From Brooklawnia sp963780175 (GTDB taxonomy: Bacteria > Actinomycetota > Actinomycetes > Propionibacteriales > Propionibacteriaceae): DNA of 64,000 nucleotides. The stretch lies in assembly GCA_963780175.1 (NCBI GenBank), contig CAWAAT010000001.1, positions 1,240,001 to 1,304,000 of the forward strand, read 5' to 3'. The translations under genes and the position numbers were made by a program. Each line of letters begins with the position of its first letter. Positions within the stretch are counted from its first letter, which is position 1. This document shows, one piece after another, positions 53,459 to 63,353 of the stretch. Under the pieces are notes generated by a model. That model did no database searches and had not been told where the DNA came from. It was given only the letters and a program-made list of their open reading frames with translations.

Positions 53459-56121
53459 CACCCAGGCCGGGCTGGGTGCTGACCCTGCCCGCAGCGGAGC
53501 AGGCCCACGCCGGGGCAGGCCACGGCAACGAGCGACCGCGCTCATTCCAGATACACCGTAGTCAAGGGCGACACGCTGAGCGAGATCGCACAGCAACACC
53601 TCGACGACGCCGAGGCGTGGCCATGGATCTTCGAGGCCTCTCGGGGGATTCCGCAGCCGGACGGCCGTCGCCTGACGGACCCTGACCTCATCCTCCCCGG
53701 CTGGCACCTGCTCATCCCGTCCGCTGCGGAGACAACACCCGAGCTGCCAACCTCCCCGGAACCCGAACGAGCCGAGCCGACATCCCAGAACTCGCCGTCG
53801 TCGCCGGACGCCTCCGCTCCGCCCGCGACCGCCACCCCGACCCCGGTGGCCGAGACGTCGCCTGCGACCGAGCGGGGCCGTCCCTGTTCCCGTCGCCCCG
53901 GTGAGCGCACCAGCGGTGCCCTCACCGTCTGTCTCGGCGACCGTGGCCTCGGACGTGAGCAACGACGAGAAGCCTGTGAGCGAGGCGTCCGATCGGGACG
54001 CCGAGGCGCCGGCCCCGTGGTTGCTGGTCGGGCTCACCGGTGCGGGTGGGGTCCTCGCTGCTGGGCTGCTGGCCGCCCTGCGTCAGCGCCGGAGGGCTCA
54101 GTTCCGTGCCCGTCGGCCGGGGCGGACGATCCAGGCACCGCCGCCGGAACTGGTTCCGGTGGAGAAGACCGTGATGACGGAGGGGCAGGCCGCGACGCCC
54201 AACCTGCTGGCGATCGACCAGGCGCTCAGGTTGCTTGCCGTCTCCGGCGAGGACCGCGTCGCCCCGCCGCAGCTCCTGGCTGTCCAGCTCCTGCCAGGCG
54301 AGGTGGCAGTCCAGCTGGTCGAGCCCGTCACGCTGGCACATCCGTGGCGCCCGGACCCGGCCGACGGTCGTCGATGGCTGCTGGCCGCCGGCTCGCACGA
54401 GCAGGCGTCGACCGCCCGATCTGCCTATCCGCAGCTCGTCTCCGTGGGACTGGACGACGATGGCGCGACGTGGCTGGTCAACCTCGAACAACTCGGCACG
54501 ATCAGCCTGACCGGTGACCCGACCTACGCCGCCGACTTCGCTCGCTATCTGGCGGCCGAGATCGCCGTCAACCCGTGGGCGCGCCAGGTTCAACTCGACT
54601 GCATCGGGATCGCCCCGGAGGCGGTCCTGCTTGACCCTGCGCGCATCCGCCATCATCGGCTCGAGGACCCAGCGCCGCTGAACGCGGCGATCGCTGCCGC
54701 CGGCGCGACCGTCGACAACTGCGCCGCCCACGACGTGACCGCAGCCACCGGCCGCGCCGACGACCTGGGCGGAGACGTGTGGGAGAGCTGGCTCGTCCTG
54801 GTCAATGGGGCGCTGTCGAGCACCCCGCTCGACCATGCTGCTCGCTCTCGTCGGGGAGCATCCCGGCGCGGACCGGCACCGCCGTCGTCATGGTCGCCGA
54901 CACCGAGCCCATCCGCGGCCTCGGCGTCCGGCTGACAGGGCACGGAAGGGTGCTCATCCCGACGCTCGGCCTGGACCTCGTCGCCAACGGGCTCACCCCT
55001 GCCGAAGCCGAAGGGTGTGCACGACTGCTGGGCCACGCCGACCAGCTCGACGACGTCGAGCATGCCGACGGACGGAGACGACGGGTGGCGTGAGTACTGT
55101 GACGCCGCCGGAGCGATCCGTGACGAACTCGTGCTTCCCCGCGACACAGATCCCCAATCCGAGCCCGGCACGACGGTGGTTCCGGCGCCCGACGCCGAGA
55201 TCCTCGACGTGGCTGCGACCACCGCGGACGACCTGCAGCAACTCGCTCCGCACGTGCCCGACAAGGTCCGGGCAGCGGTCGAGGGCGCCGACCCGGGTCT
55301 GGACGCCGACCTGGCGGCCTGGGCGGCCGGCGACCCGCCCGCACCTGCGGCTCCTCGGCCCCATCCAGGCGCGAACTGGAACGACCGGTACGCCCACTGT
55401 GGTCGCGAAGCGCAAGGCCTTCTACACCGAGTTGCTGGCCTTCCTTGTGCTGCACCCCCAAGGCGTCACCATCGACCAAGTGGTCGATGCGTTCGGCTCC
55501 GACGCCACCCAGATGCGGGTGCACCTCTCGAAGGTGCGAAGCTGGCTCGGCGTCGATCCCACGACGGGTCGGCAGTATCTCCCCGAGGCGACCAAGTCCC
55601 CGGCCGGCATCGCCCGAGGCATGGGCATCTACCAGCTGGTCGGCGTCCTGGCCGACATCGACCTGTTCCGCCGGCTCCGGGCGCGTGGCCAAGCACGCGG
55701 TCCCGAGGGCCTCAGCGACCTGCAGGCGGCGCTGGGTCTGGTCACTGGTGAGCCCTTCACGGGACAACGAGGGCGAGGCTGGGGTTGGTTGGCCGACGGC
55801 GTCCGTATCGATCAGCACATGGTCTGCGCCGTGGTCGACGTGGCCCACACGGTCACCATCGCGGCCCTGCACGCGGGCGACCTGCAGCTGGCTCGCGCTG
55901 CGACTGAGACCGCGCTGCTCGCAGCCCCCTACGAGGACACGCCACGGCTCGACCTCGCGGCCATCGTGGCTGCCGAAGGTGACCGGCAAGCGGCCGAACG
56001 AATCCTTCGAGACGATGTCAGCAACCGCGCCGAGGATGGCGATGCCCCCGATGACCCACCCGAGCGAACCGCCGAGCTCGTCGCCAGCGCGCCGTGGCTG
56101 AAGAAGGGACGCGTCGCCTGA
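53459..56121 (+). pseudogene. LysM-BTAD regulator-like gene, 5'-truncated and frameshifted five or more times
   Basis: Pieces in order: PGWVLTLPAAEQAHAG (the gene's 5' end is missing), LysM domain YTVVKGDTLSEIAQQHLDD, Pro/Ala linker, membrane helix (LVGLTGAGGVLAAGLLAAL), a long middle domain (RWLLAAGSHEQASTARSAYP, VWESWLVLVNGAL), and a C-terminal BTAD-type domain (FLVLHPQGVTIDQVVDAFGS, LARAATETALLAAPYEDTPR). Frame changes lie near 53550, 53880, 54835, 54870, 55070 and 55330. The intact gene would code for about 880 or more residues. Such LysM/transmembrane/BTAD proteins occur in actinobacterial conjugative elements (recalled). The last fragment, about 55335-56121, could still be expressed. 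Confidence 0.8.
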
Positions 56122-56369
56122 ACTGAAATGAATGAGCTCGCACCGAGGCCTTTGTGGAAGCCCCCCGCGGCGCTGTGCGGCGACACTCAGCGGGGGGATG
56201 GCCGAGAACAATGTCGATGCGGCCTCAAGAGCGCCTGCACGCGCGTGGAAAGGGCTGGCGACCACCGGATTGGGGGTTGGGGAGAGGGCATGGTGACGAT
56301 GCGCGACTCGCGTCGCATGTGTGTGCTGGTCGCTAAGGTCTGAGGTGTGAACTGGGTCAAGGTCGCCGC

Positions 56370-58604
56370 ATGAAACCGGAGAAGGTCAACCCTCGCGAGG
56401 TGTTCTACCAGCCGTCCCGAATGGTCGTCCCTCTCTTCCAACGCCCGTACGTGTGGTCAAAGGAGCGGCAGTGGCAGCCGCTTTGGGATGACATCGTTCG
56501 CCTCACGGACGTCCTTGCTACGAAGAACCCAACCGCCACTCACTTCCTCGGCGCATTCGTCGTACAGCAACTCCCCTCCACGCTGGGCACGATGCAGGAG
56601 TGGAGCGTCATTGATGGTCAGCAGCGGTTAACGACACTTCAGATCTTGCTGGATGCCCTGCACTCGCAGCTGGAGTCCCGCGGCCTGGTCATGCTTGCCG
56701 CGCAAGTCGAGCCGCTCATCGTCAACCCGGTCGCGTTCCGGAAGAAGCCCGAGGACCAATACAAGGTCTGGCCGACCAACCACGACCGTCCCGCATTCGA
56801 ATCGGTCATGAGCGCCTCAGCCCCGGTCGACTATTCGACCGTCACCTCGTCGCGTATGGCCGAAGCGCATCAGTTCTTCAGTCAATGCATCGCTTCTCGG
56901 CTCGACAACGCCCCGACTCTTGATGTCGCTGCGAAGCTCCTCGTGGACGCCGTTTCGGGGCAGCTTGAGATCGTCAGCATTCGTCTGGACGCCACGGAAG
57001 ATGCACAGGCGATTTTCGAGACCCTCAATGCTCGGGGTGAGCCCCTCAGCGCAGCGGACCTGATCAAGAACTTTGTATTCCAGAACCACCCGGGCACCGA
57101 GGACCAGGTTGAGGGAGCCTACCTCGCCAACTGGGCAGAACTGGAAACGCCTTGGTGGGTCACTCCGGTCACTTCTGGTCGCGTGACATACCCGCGTTCA
57201 TCGTGGTTCCTGTGGCACTGGCTGCGGGCTCGCCTGCTCGAAGATTTCCCCATCCGCGAGCTGTTCCATCAGTTCAAGGACTACGTCACGTTCAAACGCC
57301 CCGACATTGAGGCTCTACTGCCTGAGATCAAGGCCGCAGCTGACCGCTACCGCTTCGTCGTCGAAGGCGCAAGGACGGCTAACGGCCCCCTGACACGTGC
57401 GCAGTGGTTCAGCTATCGGGTCGGGACGCTCGACTCCGAGATCATGCGGCCGCTGCTGATCTGGCTCGATGAAGAGCCACAGGCAGATGTGCCAGCTGCG
57501 GACAAGGAGCAGATCCTTCGATGGCTGGAGAGCTGGTTCGTTCGCCGCGCGATCGTTAAGGCTCCCTCGCAGGGCGCCAACCGGTTCATGATCGACCTGA
57601 TCGTCCACCTCAGCAGCAAACCGCACAACAGGCTTCCGGCCGAGGTTGAGACCCACCTCGCCTCGAACCGGACGCCGGTCGGTTACTGGCCGGATGACGC
57701 CGAAGTGACTGCGGCGCTGAGGGGTGCCCCAACCTACAACAAGTACCTCCGGGCGCGCCTGAGGATGATCCTGGAGGCGCTTGAGGACCACAGGCGTGGC
57801 TACCCCGACTGGAACGCACTCGGCATGGGGCCTGTCGCCCGAGGCGTCGGAACTGTTGAGCACCTCATGCCGCAGAAGTGGCGCTCGAAGTGGCCAGCGA
57901 CTTGGGCGCCGGAGGAGGCTCAGGCGAGGGAGGACGCACGCGATCGCGCGCTGCACGAGTTGGGCAACCTGACGCTGGTGACCGGAAAACTCAATTCGAA
58001 GGTGTCCAATGGCACCTGGGCGGCGAAGGTCGCGCACTTCCAAGAGGTCAATGACGTAATCCTCACCAACGATGTGATCCAGTTCGCTCCGATCAGTTGG
58101 GACGAGGCTTTGATTGCCGCGCGCACCGCGACCTTGACCGCCTCAATCTTGAAGGTTTGGCCGGTACCCGTCGGGCATGTGGGGCTGTCCGCGCCGCCCG
58201 CTCCGTCCCCTGCGACGGGCGAGGTTGACCTTGCGCTCTTGGTTTCGGAAGGACTCATCGGACCTGGCGCCGTTCTTATCGCACGGCCTGCTGTGCTTGA
58301 GGGCGCGACAGCCGCGGTTGGGCTCGACGGACGGGTATTTGTCGGCCAGGTCGGTTATGACACTCCTTCTGCGGCAGGTGTCGCGGTGAACTCCGCTGGC
58401 CTCTACCGAGGTGGGATCAACGGCTGGCGATTCTGGAAGGTGGCTGAGACAGGCAAGTCGTTATGGGACCTCCGAAACGAGTACCGCGCCAGTCTCGGTG
58501 AAGACATCGGCGGTGACGAGCCCGGTGAGGACGTCGAAGCTTCCGAGCTCATTGAGGCGCAGCTCACCCTCGCGGAGGGTCTTGACGGTGCAGACGACGG
58601 CTGA
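56370..58604 (+). CDS. DUF262-DUF1524-RAMA protein, predicted modification-dependent (type IV-like) restriction nuclease
   Basis: 744 residues from ATG 56370. The N-terminal DUF262 (GmrS/ParB-like NTPase) has FQRPYVWSKERQWQPLWDDI and the signature IDGQQRLTTLQ at ~80-90. Residues ~485-555 form the DUF1524 His-Me nuclease with VEHLMPQKW (catalytic H) and LHELGNLTLVTGKLNSKVSN. Residues ~610-710 look like a RAMA domain (LLVSEGLIGPGAVLIARP, YDTPSAAGVAVNSAGLYRG, INGWRFWKV), a domain predicted to read modified DNA. The protein should recognise and cut modified foreign DNA. It stands alone, with no methyltransferase nearby. Its codon and base use look less GC-biased than its neighbours, suggesting separate acquisition. 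Confidence 0.85.
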   Translation: MKPEKVNPREVFYQPSRMVVPLFQRPYVWSKERQWQPLWDDIVRLTDVLATKNPTATHFLGAFVVQQLPSTLGTMQEWSVIDGQQRLTTLQILLDALHSQLESRGLVMLAAQVEPLIVNPVAFRKKPEDQYKVWPTNHDRPAFESVMSASAPVDYSTVTSSRMAEAHQFFSQCIASRLDNAPTLDVAAKLLVDAVSGQLEIVSIRLDATEDAQAIFETLNARGEPLSAADLIKNFVFQNHPGTEDQVEGAYLANWAELETPWWVTPVTSGRVTYPRSSWFLWHWLRARLLEDFPIRELFHQFKDYVTFKRPDIEALLPEIKAAADRYRFVVEGARTANGPLTRAQWFSYRVGTLDSEIMRPLLIWLDEEPQADVPAADKEQILRWLESWFVRRAIVKAPSQGANRFMIDLIVHLSSKPHNRLPAEVETHLASNRTPVGYWPDDAEVTAALRGAPTYNKYLRARLRMILEALEDHRRGYPDWNALGMGPVARGVGTVEHLMPQKWRSKWPATWAPEEAQAREDARDRALHELGNLTLVTGKLNSKVSNGTWAAKVAHFQEVNDVILTNDVIQFAPISWDEALIAARTATLTASILKVWPVPVGHVGLSAPPAPSPATGEVDLALLVSEGLIGPGAVLIARPAVLEGATAAVGLDGRVFVGQVGYDTPSAAGVAVNSAGLYRGGINGWRFWKVAETGKSLWDLRNEYRASLGEDIGGDEPGEDVEASELIEAQLTLAEGLDGADDG

Positions 58605-59006
58605 GCCAGTCCGCTCCAACAGACTGCCTGATCCCGTCAGTGGCTGAGGGCGCGGCTCGAGCCGGCACTGAGGAAGGCCCACGTGACCGATCCGGATACC
58701 GCACGCCGCCGGGCCCGATCGCGTTCTTCGCCCGCTGATTATCGCGAACCGTCCGAACGTGGTGGGCGCAGTTCGCGTCCGTCGCCTCCGTGAAGGGGAA
58801 GGCCGACATCACGCGCGCTCGGGCATCGCGGGGCTTCTGGTCAGCGTCGGGGGCTACGCGGGGCAACGCGCGGCGGACAAGGCGCGTTGGTCAGTCCCGG
58901 CTGCGCCATGAGTCGCGGTTCGATGCTGTGGAGCCCGCTGGAGCTACGAGAGTGACAACGTCCGATTGGTCGTCTTTCCGCGTACCCACGCGGAAGGACC
59001 ACGGCA
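58605..59006. other. Gene-free stretch
   Basis: No frame with credible protein features on either strand and no hairpin or repeat that I can support. It probably carries the promoter of the conjugation-module run that begins at 59007. Confidence 0.4.
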
Positions 59007-59798
59007 ATGAACATCACCGAGATGTTGGGCTTGCAGGACGAACGGATGGAGTCCGTCGTCAAGGAACACTGGGCGACTTGGGTCGCCATCGAGCCCCGGC
59101 TGGGGGCCGTCGACGACCCGTGTCGGCTGGACGCGTGGAGGCGAGCGGCCGAACCCGCGCTGGCCAACGGCGTCCTGCTCGGCCTGGCGCGTTTGGCGGC
59201 ATTCGACGGATCCGACGATCCGGAAGCCGCCCTGGTGCTCGCGTGGCTCCTGCTGCCGACGGCCCTGCGCGTGCGCCGCCGGTTGGGGCTGGCCGACGAT
59301 CGGGTGGATGAGGTGTTGGCCGCCCAGTTGTGGGTTGAGGTTCGCGGCTTGCCGTGGAGGCGTCCGCACTGGGTGGCCGCGAAGGTCGCCGGTCAGCTGC
59401 GTGAAGGCGTGCTGCTGGACTGCGGGGCGCCCACGCACCACCAGCCGCGCCGGCTCTCAACCGTCTCGCTGGGCCCTGTCGACCCGGCCGACGATCGGCG
59501 CGTCGAAGACGACGACCCAGTAGTCGAATTGGCTGAACTGCTCGCGTGGGCCTGCGCCGAGGACGTCATCACCGCCGAGGACCGTGAGTTGCTGGTCAGT
59601 CTGATCGCAGCCGCCAAGACCGTCCAGGCTGAGGGCCGTGCGCGCGAGGGCGGAGTAGCTGGATTGTCCAGCCGTCAGCTCAGCTCCGTCGTGGCACAGG
59701 ATTGGGGCGTTTGCGCCCGGACCGTGAGGCGTCGCACCGCTCGCTGCGTTGTAGCCCTCAGCGGAGCCGCTGGCGAGTACCTCAAGGCCACCTGCTGA
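59007..59798 (+). CDS. Element-encoded protein with C-terminal helix-turn-helix
   Basis: 263 residues from ATG 59007, a purine-rich CACGGCA stretch before it giving only a weak ribosome site. The N-terminal part is helical (ALVLAWLLLPTALRVRRRLG), the middle acidic (DPADDRRVEDDDPVVELAEL). The end (GLSSRQLSSVVAQDWGVCAR, TVRRRTARCVV) is an HTH like those of sigma-region 4 or helix-turn-helix regulators. I do not recognise a named family. It is the first gene of the run leading to the conjugation genes, so it may regulate them. Confidence 0.65.
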   Translation: MNITEMLGLQDERMESVVKEHWATWVAIEPRLGAVDDPCRLDAWRRAAEPALANGVLLGLARLAAFDGSDDPEAALVLAWLLLPTALRVRRRLGLADDRVDEVLAAQLWVEVRGLPWRRPHWVAAKVAGQLREGVLLDCGAPTHHQPRRLSTVSLGPVDPADDRRVEDDDPVVELAELLAWACAEDVITAEDRELLVSLIAAAKTVQAEGRAREGGVAGLSSRQLSSVVAQDWGVCARTVRRRTARCVVALSGAAGEYLKATC

Positions 59799-59851
59799 CT
59801 GTCCACCAAGGGTGGGCGGATCCCGTTAGGTGTGGCGGAGGTGATGCCGAG

Positions 59852-60049
59852 ATGACCAGCACTCCGGCCGAAGTGGCCGCCCTGTTGAAGGTCGCGGCCA
59901 TGGAACCGGCGACCCTGGACGACCTGGACGGCTGTCTGCGCAGGCTCCGGGACGTTCAGAAGGCGCGACGCGAACTGGCCAAGGTGCCTCCCGCGATGCT
60001 GCTATCCGGACTGCTGGATCGGCAACCTTGGGGAGGTGACCCGTCGTGA
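59852..60049 (+). CDS. Small acidic/helical protein, 65 residues
   Basis: ATG 59852 is preceded by GGAGGTGATG at 8-14 bases. The protein (AEVAALLKVAAMEPATLDDL, CLRRLRDVQKARRELAKVP) is predicted all-helical, with no membrane segment. Its stop overlaps the GTG of the ParA-like gene (GTGA), so it is co-translated with it. It may be a small partner of that ATPase. No family recognised. Confidence 0.65.
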   Translation: MTSTPAEVAALLKVAAMEPATLDDLDGCLRRLRDVQKARRELAKVPPAMLLSGLLDRQPWGGDPS

Positions 60050-60801
60050 CCACGCACAGCGTGGCAGAGCTACGAGAGGCGTGGCGCGCGATCGAGGCAG
60101 GCGAGTTTGCCCGCGGACCCCGTTCCGCCACTGCGGCCAGAAACGACTTGGCCAATTGGACGCCCTCACAGGGTGAACGGGTGGTCGCCGTCGTCGGCTG
60201 CGCCGGCGGGGTGGGTGCGTCCACGCTGGCGCTCGCGCTGGCCACCGCGACCGGAGTGCCGGCGCGCGTGGTGGAGTGCTGCCCTCCGCTGGCGTCCGGC
60301 TTCTCGGCCGCGGCCAACGCCGAGCTGGGCACTGACGGGCCTTGGCGGCGCGGCAGCCGCGGCCACGTCTTCCTGGAGCGCCCGACCACCGCCGACGCGA
60401 TCGTGCCGGTTCCGGCCGCGTCGGCGGTCGAGTGGACGTTCATGGACGCCGCGTGGACGACCTTGTCTGACCCGGGCACCGGGTGGCTGGGGTCGCTGGT
60501 ACGCGCCCTCGACGAGGTGGTGATGATCACCAACGCCACCGTTCCTGGGCTGCGCCGCCTGGAGTCGTGCGCCGAGCTTCTCGGCCGGGACGCGCTCGGG
60601 GTGGTCGTGGGACCCACGGCCAAGCGGTGGCCGCGTCCGGTCAAGGTCGCCGCAGCCGGGATACCCGCGCGCGTGCACCTGGCCGACTTCCCCCTGGACT
60701 CTCGCCTCCAGGTCACCGGCCTGACTCCCGACCCGCTGCCCGCCCCGCTGCTCAAGGCGGCAGAGAACGTCCTCGCCCTCCTCCGAACGGAACCGACATG
60801 A
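60046..60801 (+). CDS. ParA/MinD-like P-loop ATPase of the element
   Basis: 251 residues from GTG 60046. After a ~45-residue N-terminus comes VVAVVGCAGGVGASTLALAL, a deviant Walker A with A-G-G-V-G-A-S-T where ParA/MinD proteins have KGGVGKST; the second lysine is replaced by alanine. The body is alpha/beta with WTFMDAAWTTL and VVMITNATVPGLRRLESCAE, matching CpaE/TadZ-like or septum-site-type ATPases. Loss of the lysine suggests a non-hydrolysing localisation protein. It overlaps the next gene by 4 bases. Confidence 0.75.
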   Translation: MTTHSVAELREAWRAIEAGEFARGPRSATAARNDLANWTPSQGERVVAVVGCAGGVGASTLALALATATGVPARVVECCPPLASGFSAAANAELGTDGPWRRGSRGHVFLERPTTADAIVPVPAASAVEWTFMDAAWTTLSDPGTGWLGSLVRALDEVVMITNATVPGLRRLESCAELLGRDALGVVVGPTAKRWPRPVKVAAAGIPARVHLADFPLDSRLQVTGLTPDPLPAPLLKAAENVLALLRTEPT

Positions 60802-61082
60802 ACCCGCTGATCGTCCCGATGGAGATCTGCCCGGTGGCTCCCACGGGCGTCTCCGCCTACACCGACCAGATCTCGGGCATGGTCTTGTGGTCCGTGCTGT
60901 GGCTGTTCGGCATCGCGGCGCTGGTGTCCGTCGGGGCGATCCTCGTCGGACGCGCGACGCACTCCCCGCACCTCTCGAAGGGCGGCATCATCGGCCTCGC
61001 CGGCGTCCTGGTGCTCGCCGTGGTGCTGATGGGCGGCTACGGGATGCTCAACGGCATCCTCGGCGACGGCTGCGTCGGCTGA
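60798..61082 (+). CDS. Small two-helix membrane protein, pilin-like (TrbC/VirB2-like size)
   Basis: 94 residues from ATG 60798, overlapping the upstream stop (ATGA). Two hydrophobic helices (MVLWSVLWLFGIAALVSVGA and GIIGLAGVLVLAVVLMGGYG) are separated by a short basic loop (RATHSPHLSKG), the pattern of VirB2/TrbC pilins and related ICE membrane proteins. There is a cysteine near each end (MEICPV and GDGCVG). Placement right before the anchored protein and the TrbL-like gene fits a conjugation role. The family match is by layout only. Confidence 0.65.
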   Translation: MNPLIVPMEICPVAPTGVSAYTDQISGMVLWSVLWLFGIAALVSVGAILVGRATHSPHLSKGGIIGLAGVLVLAVVLMGGYGMLNGILGDGCVG

Positions 61083-61900
61083 TGTTCCGCGGTCGCCCAC
61101 CCCACCCGGCGAGCTCAGCCGAGGCCATCCCGCTCTCGCGCGCTCAGCTGCTGGGCGTCCTCGCGGGGCTGCTGCTCGTGGGCGGCGTCCTGCTGTACGG
61201 GCTGGGCTACACCCTGGTCTCCAGCTTCTGGGCGGGAACCGCGCCTGTCGACGTCCTGAGCAACGCTCACAAGGACGCCGACCCTGTCCAGCGGCGAGAC
61301 GTCATAGCCGCGGCGCCGATGGCGCCGGTGGCCGAGGACGCCGGCATCACGCCGGGGGTGGCGATCTCCATGCCTCCCGCGATCAGGCTGCCCGACACCT
61401 CGACCGTCGGCGCCACCGGAGTGTCGTCCGGCTTCCCGCACACGCCCGAGGGCGCGGCCGCCCAACTGGCGGCCATCGAGGTTCGACTGCTGTCGGCGAT
61501 GTCGCTGCCGTTGGCCACGGAGATCTACGGCGACTGGGCAATGCCCGGCGGGGTGGGCGCCGCCGACTGGTCCCAGACCCGGAACGTGCAGTCGTTCCTG
61601 ACCCACGCCCGGCAGTCGTCCAACCAGTTGGACCCCGGAACCCTGGTCAGCGTCACCCCCGCGGCCATCCAGATCAAGGGGACCGACGGCCCTGACTGGG
61701 TGGTCGCGTGCGTGCTGCTCGACGTGCGCGCCGCACTGAAGGCGGAGGCCCGCATCGGCTACGGCACCTGCGAGCGCATGCAGTGGACCGGCGACCGATG
61801 GCTGATCGGCCCCGGCGCCCCACCCGCCCCGGCCCCGTCGACCTGGCCCGGTTCGGACGCCTCCGTCGAGGCCGGCTGGCGGCCGGTCGCCTCCAACTGA
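61082..61900 (+). CDS. Single-pass membrane protein of the conjugation module
   Basis: 272 residues from ATG 61082, one base overlap with the previous stop. A short cytosolic head, a helix (LLGVLAGLLLVGGVLLYGLG), a ~100-residue Thr/Pro/Ala linker, and a folded extracytoplasmic domain (DWSQTRNVQSFLTHARQSSN, WVVACVLLDVRAALKAEARI, RMQWTGDRWLIGPG). The shape is like VirB8/TcpC-type assembly proteins, but I see no diagnostic motif. Confidence 0.7.
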   Translation: MFRGRPPHPASSAEAIPLSRAQLLGVLAGLLLVGGVLLYGLGYTLVSSFWAGTAPVDVLSNAHKDADPVQRRDVIAAAPMAPVAEDAGITPGVAISMPPAIRLPDTSTVGATGVSSGFPHTPEGAAAQLAAIEVRLLSAMSLPLATEIYGDWAMPGGVGAADWSQTRNVQSFLTHARQSSNQLDPGTLVSVTPAAIQIKGTDGPDWVVACVLLDVRAALKAEARIGYGTCERMQWTGDRWLIGPGAPPAPAPSTWPGSDASVEAGWRPVASN

Positions 61901-61910
61901 AGGAGCAGCC

Positions 61911-63353
61911 ATGCCGATCGATCCGTTCGGCCTGCTCGGCTCCGCCATCGCCAACGTGGTGACCGACAGCCTGACCGCGGCCATGCTCGCGCTGTGGAAC
62001 GCCGGCCTGTGGGTTCTCCGGGCGGTCCTCGAGCTTGAGGACGCGATCCTCACCCCGAGCCTCGGCGAAGACGGACCCGTCGGCGAGCTATACGCGACCA
62101 CCTTCTGGATCGCCCTCGCCCTGGTCGGGATCCTCATGCTCGCCCAGGTCGGCGTCGCCCTCGGCAAGCGGGACGGGCACAGCATCGGCCGGCTCCTCGT
62201 CGGCGCCGCCCAGTTCGGCTTCGTATGGTTCGCGTGGGTGGGCTACGGCGTCACCCTGGTCGCCGCCTGCAGCGGCCTGACCAAAGCCCTCATGCAGTCA
62301 CTGCTCAACGCCACCCGCTGGAGCGAGTGGGAACCCTGGGAACCGTTCACCGCCAGCGACATCACCAACGGCACCGTCGCCGTCATCCTCGGCATCATGG
62401 GGATGCTCCTGTGGCTCGCAGCGATCTGCCACACCCTCGTGATGGTGGCCCGCGCTGCCTCCCTGCTCGTGTTGGCCGCCGTCACACCGATCGCCGCGGC
62501 CGGGCTGGTCACCGACTTCGGACGCGGCTGGTTCTGGAAGTCGTTCCGCTGGTTCCACGCCGCCGCACTCACACCGCCCCTGATGGTGCTCGCGCTCGGC
62601 ATCGGCGTGAGGATCACCACCGAGGTGGCGGTCGGCGGTGAGGACGACGTCCTCAAGTCGATCGGGACCGCGTTCGTCGGCGTCGTGCTCATCTGCGTGT
62701 CGTCCTTCTCCCCGTTGGCGCTCTACAAGCTGTTCGCGTTCACCGACCCGGGCAGCACGTCCGGGTCTGCCCTGCGCGCGGGGCTCGCAGCGGCCGGTGG
62801 CATCGGCGGCGTCATCGCCGGACGCCAGACCGGCAGCAGTGCTGCCAGCACCACCGACGAGGCCGGACGCACCGCCGGCGAGGACGGAGCCGCGGCGACC
62901 ACCGTCGGCCGGTTCGCGGCTGGCGTGGGCCCGGTTGGTCAGGCACTCTCGACAGGCATCGGCGTCATGGCCGCCGTGGGCGGGACAGCCGCCGCAATGG
63001 GCGCCGATCAGACCAACCAGATGGGAGTCGGACACAACAACTTCCCGCCCGACTACTCCCGCCGCGGCGTCCGGGCGTCCTTCGGTCAGCCAGGCAGCGC
63101 CGGCGGCACGGGTGTGCGGGAAGACTCCACCAACCCCGACGAACCTAGCGACGGCAACGCCACCAACGGCATCGACGGCGGCGGGTGGGGAGGCACCCCG
63201 CCGGATGCCGCCCCGGATGGCTCGGTGCCCGGAGCCGGCGGGGTGCCGCCGTCCGGGACGCCGGCAGGCGCTGGGTCTGGCGGCGGAGCGGCCGCGAGGA
63301 GCGCGCTCAGCAGTCCCGAGGTGGTGGAGGTCGCTGAAGTAGCGGCGCTGTAG
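61911..63353 (+). CDS. TrbL/VirB6-like polytopic membrane protein
   Basis: 480 residues from ATG 61911, with GAAGGAG 6 bases upstream. The N-terminal ~290 residues hold about six helices, such as TFWIALALVGILMLAQVGVA, VAVILGIMGMLLWLAAICHT and ASLLVLAAVTPIAAAGLVTD, with the conserved-looking W-x-FRWFHAAALTP loop. The C-terminal ~190 residues are a disordered Gly/Ala/Pro/Asp tail. This is the plan of TrbL/VirB6 channel components of type IV secretion systems in Gram-positive elements. Downstream VirB4/TraG partners are expected but lie beyond the window or further on. Confidence 0.8.
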   Translation: MPIDPFGLLGSAIANVVTDSLTAAMLALWNAGLWVLRAVLELEDAILTPSLGEDGPVGELYATTFWIALALVGILMLAQVGVALGKRDGHSIGRLLVGAAQFGFVWFAWVGYGVTLVAACSGLTKALMQSLLNATRWSEWEPWEPFTASDITNGTVAVILGIMGMLLWLAAICHTLVMVARAASLLVLAAVTPIAAAGLVTDFGRGWFWKSFRWFHAAALTPPLMVLALGIGVRITTEVAVGGEDDVLKSIGTAFVGVVLICVSSFSPLALYKLFAFTDPGSTSGSALRAGLAAAGGIGGVIAGRQTGSSAASTTDEAGRTAGEDGAAATTVGRFAAGVGPVGQALSTGIGVMAAVGGTAAAMGADQTNQMGVGHNNFPPDYSRRGVRASFGQPGSAGGTGVREDSTNPDEPSDGNATNGIDGGGWGGTPPDAAPDGSVPGAGGVPPSGTPAGAGSGGGAAARSALSSPEVVEVAEVAAL

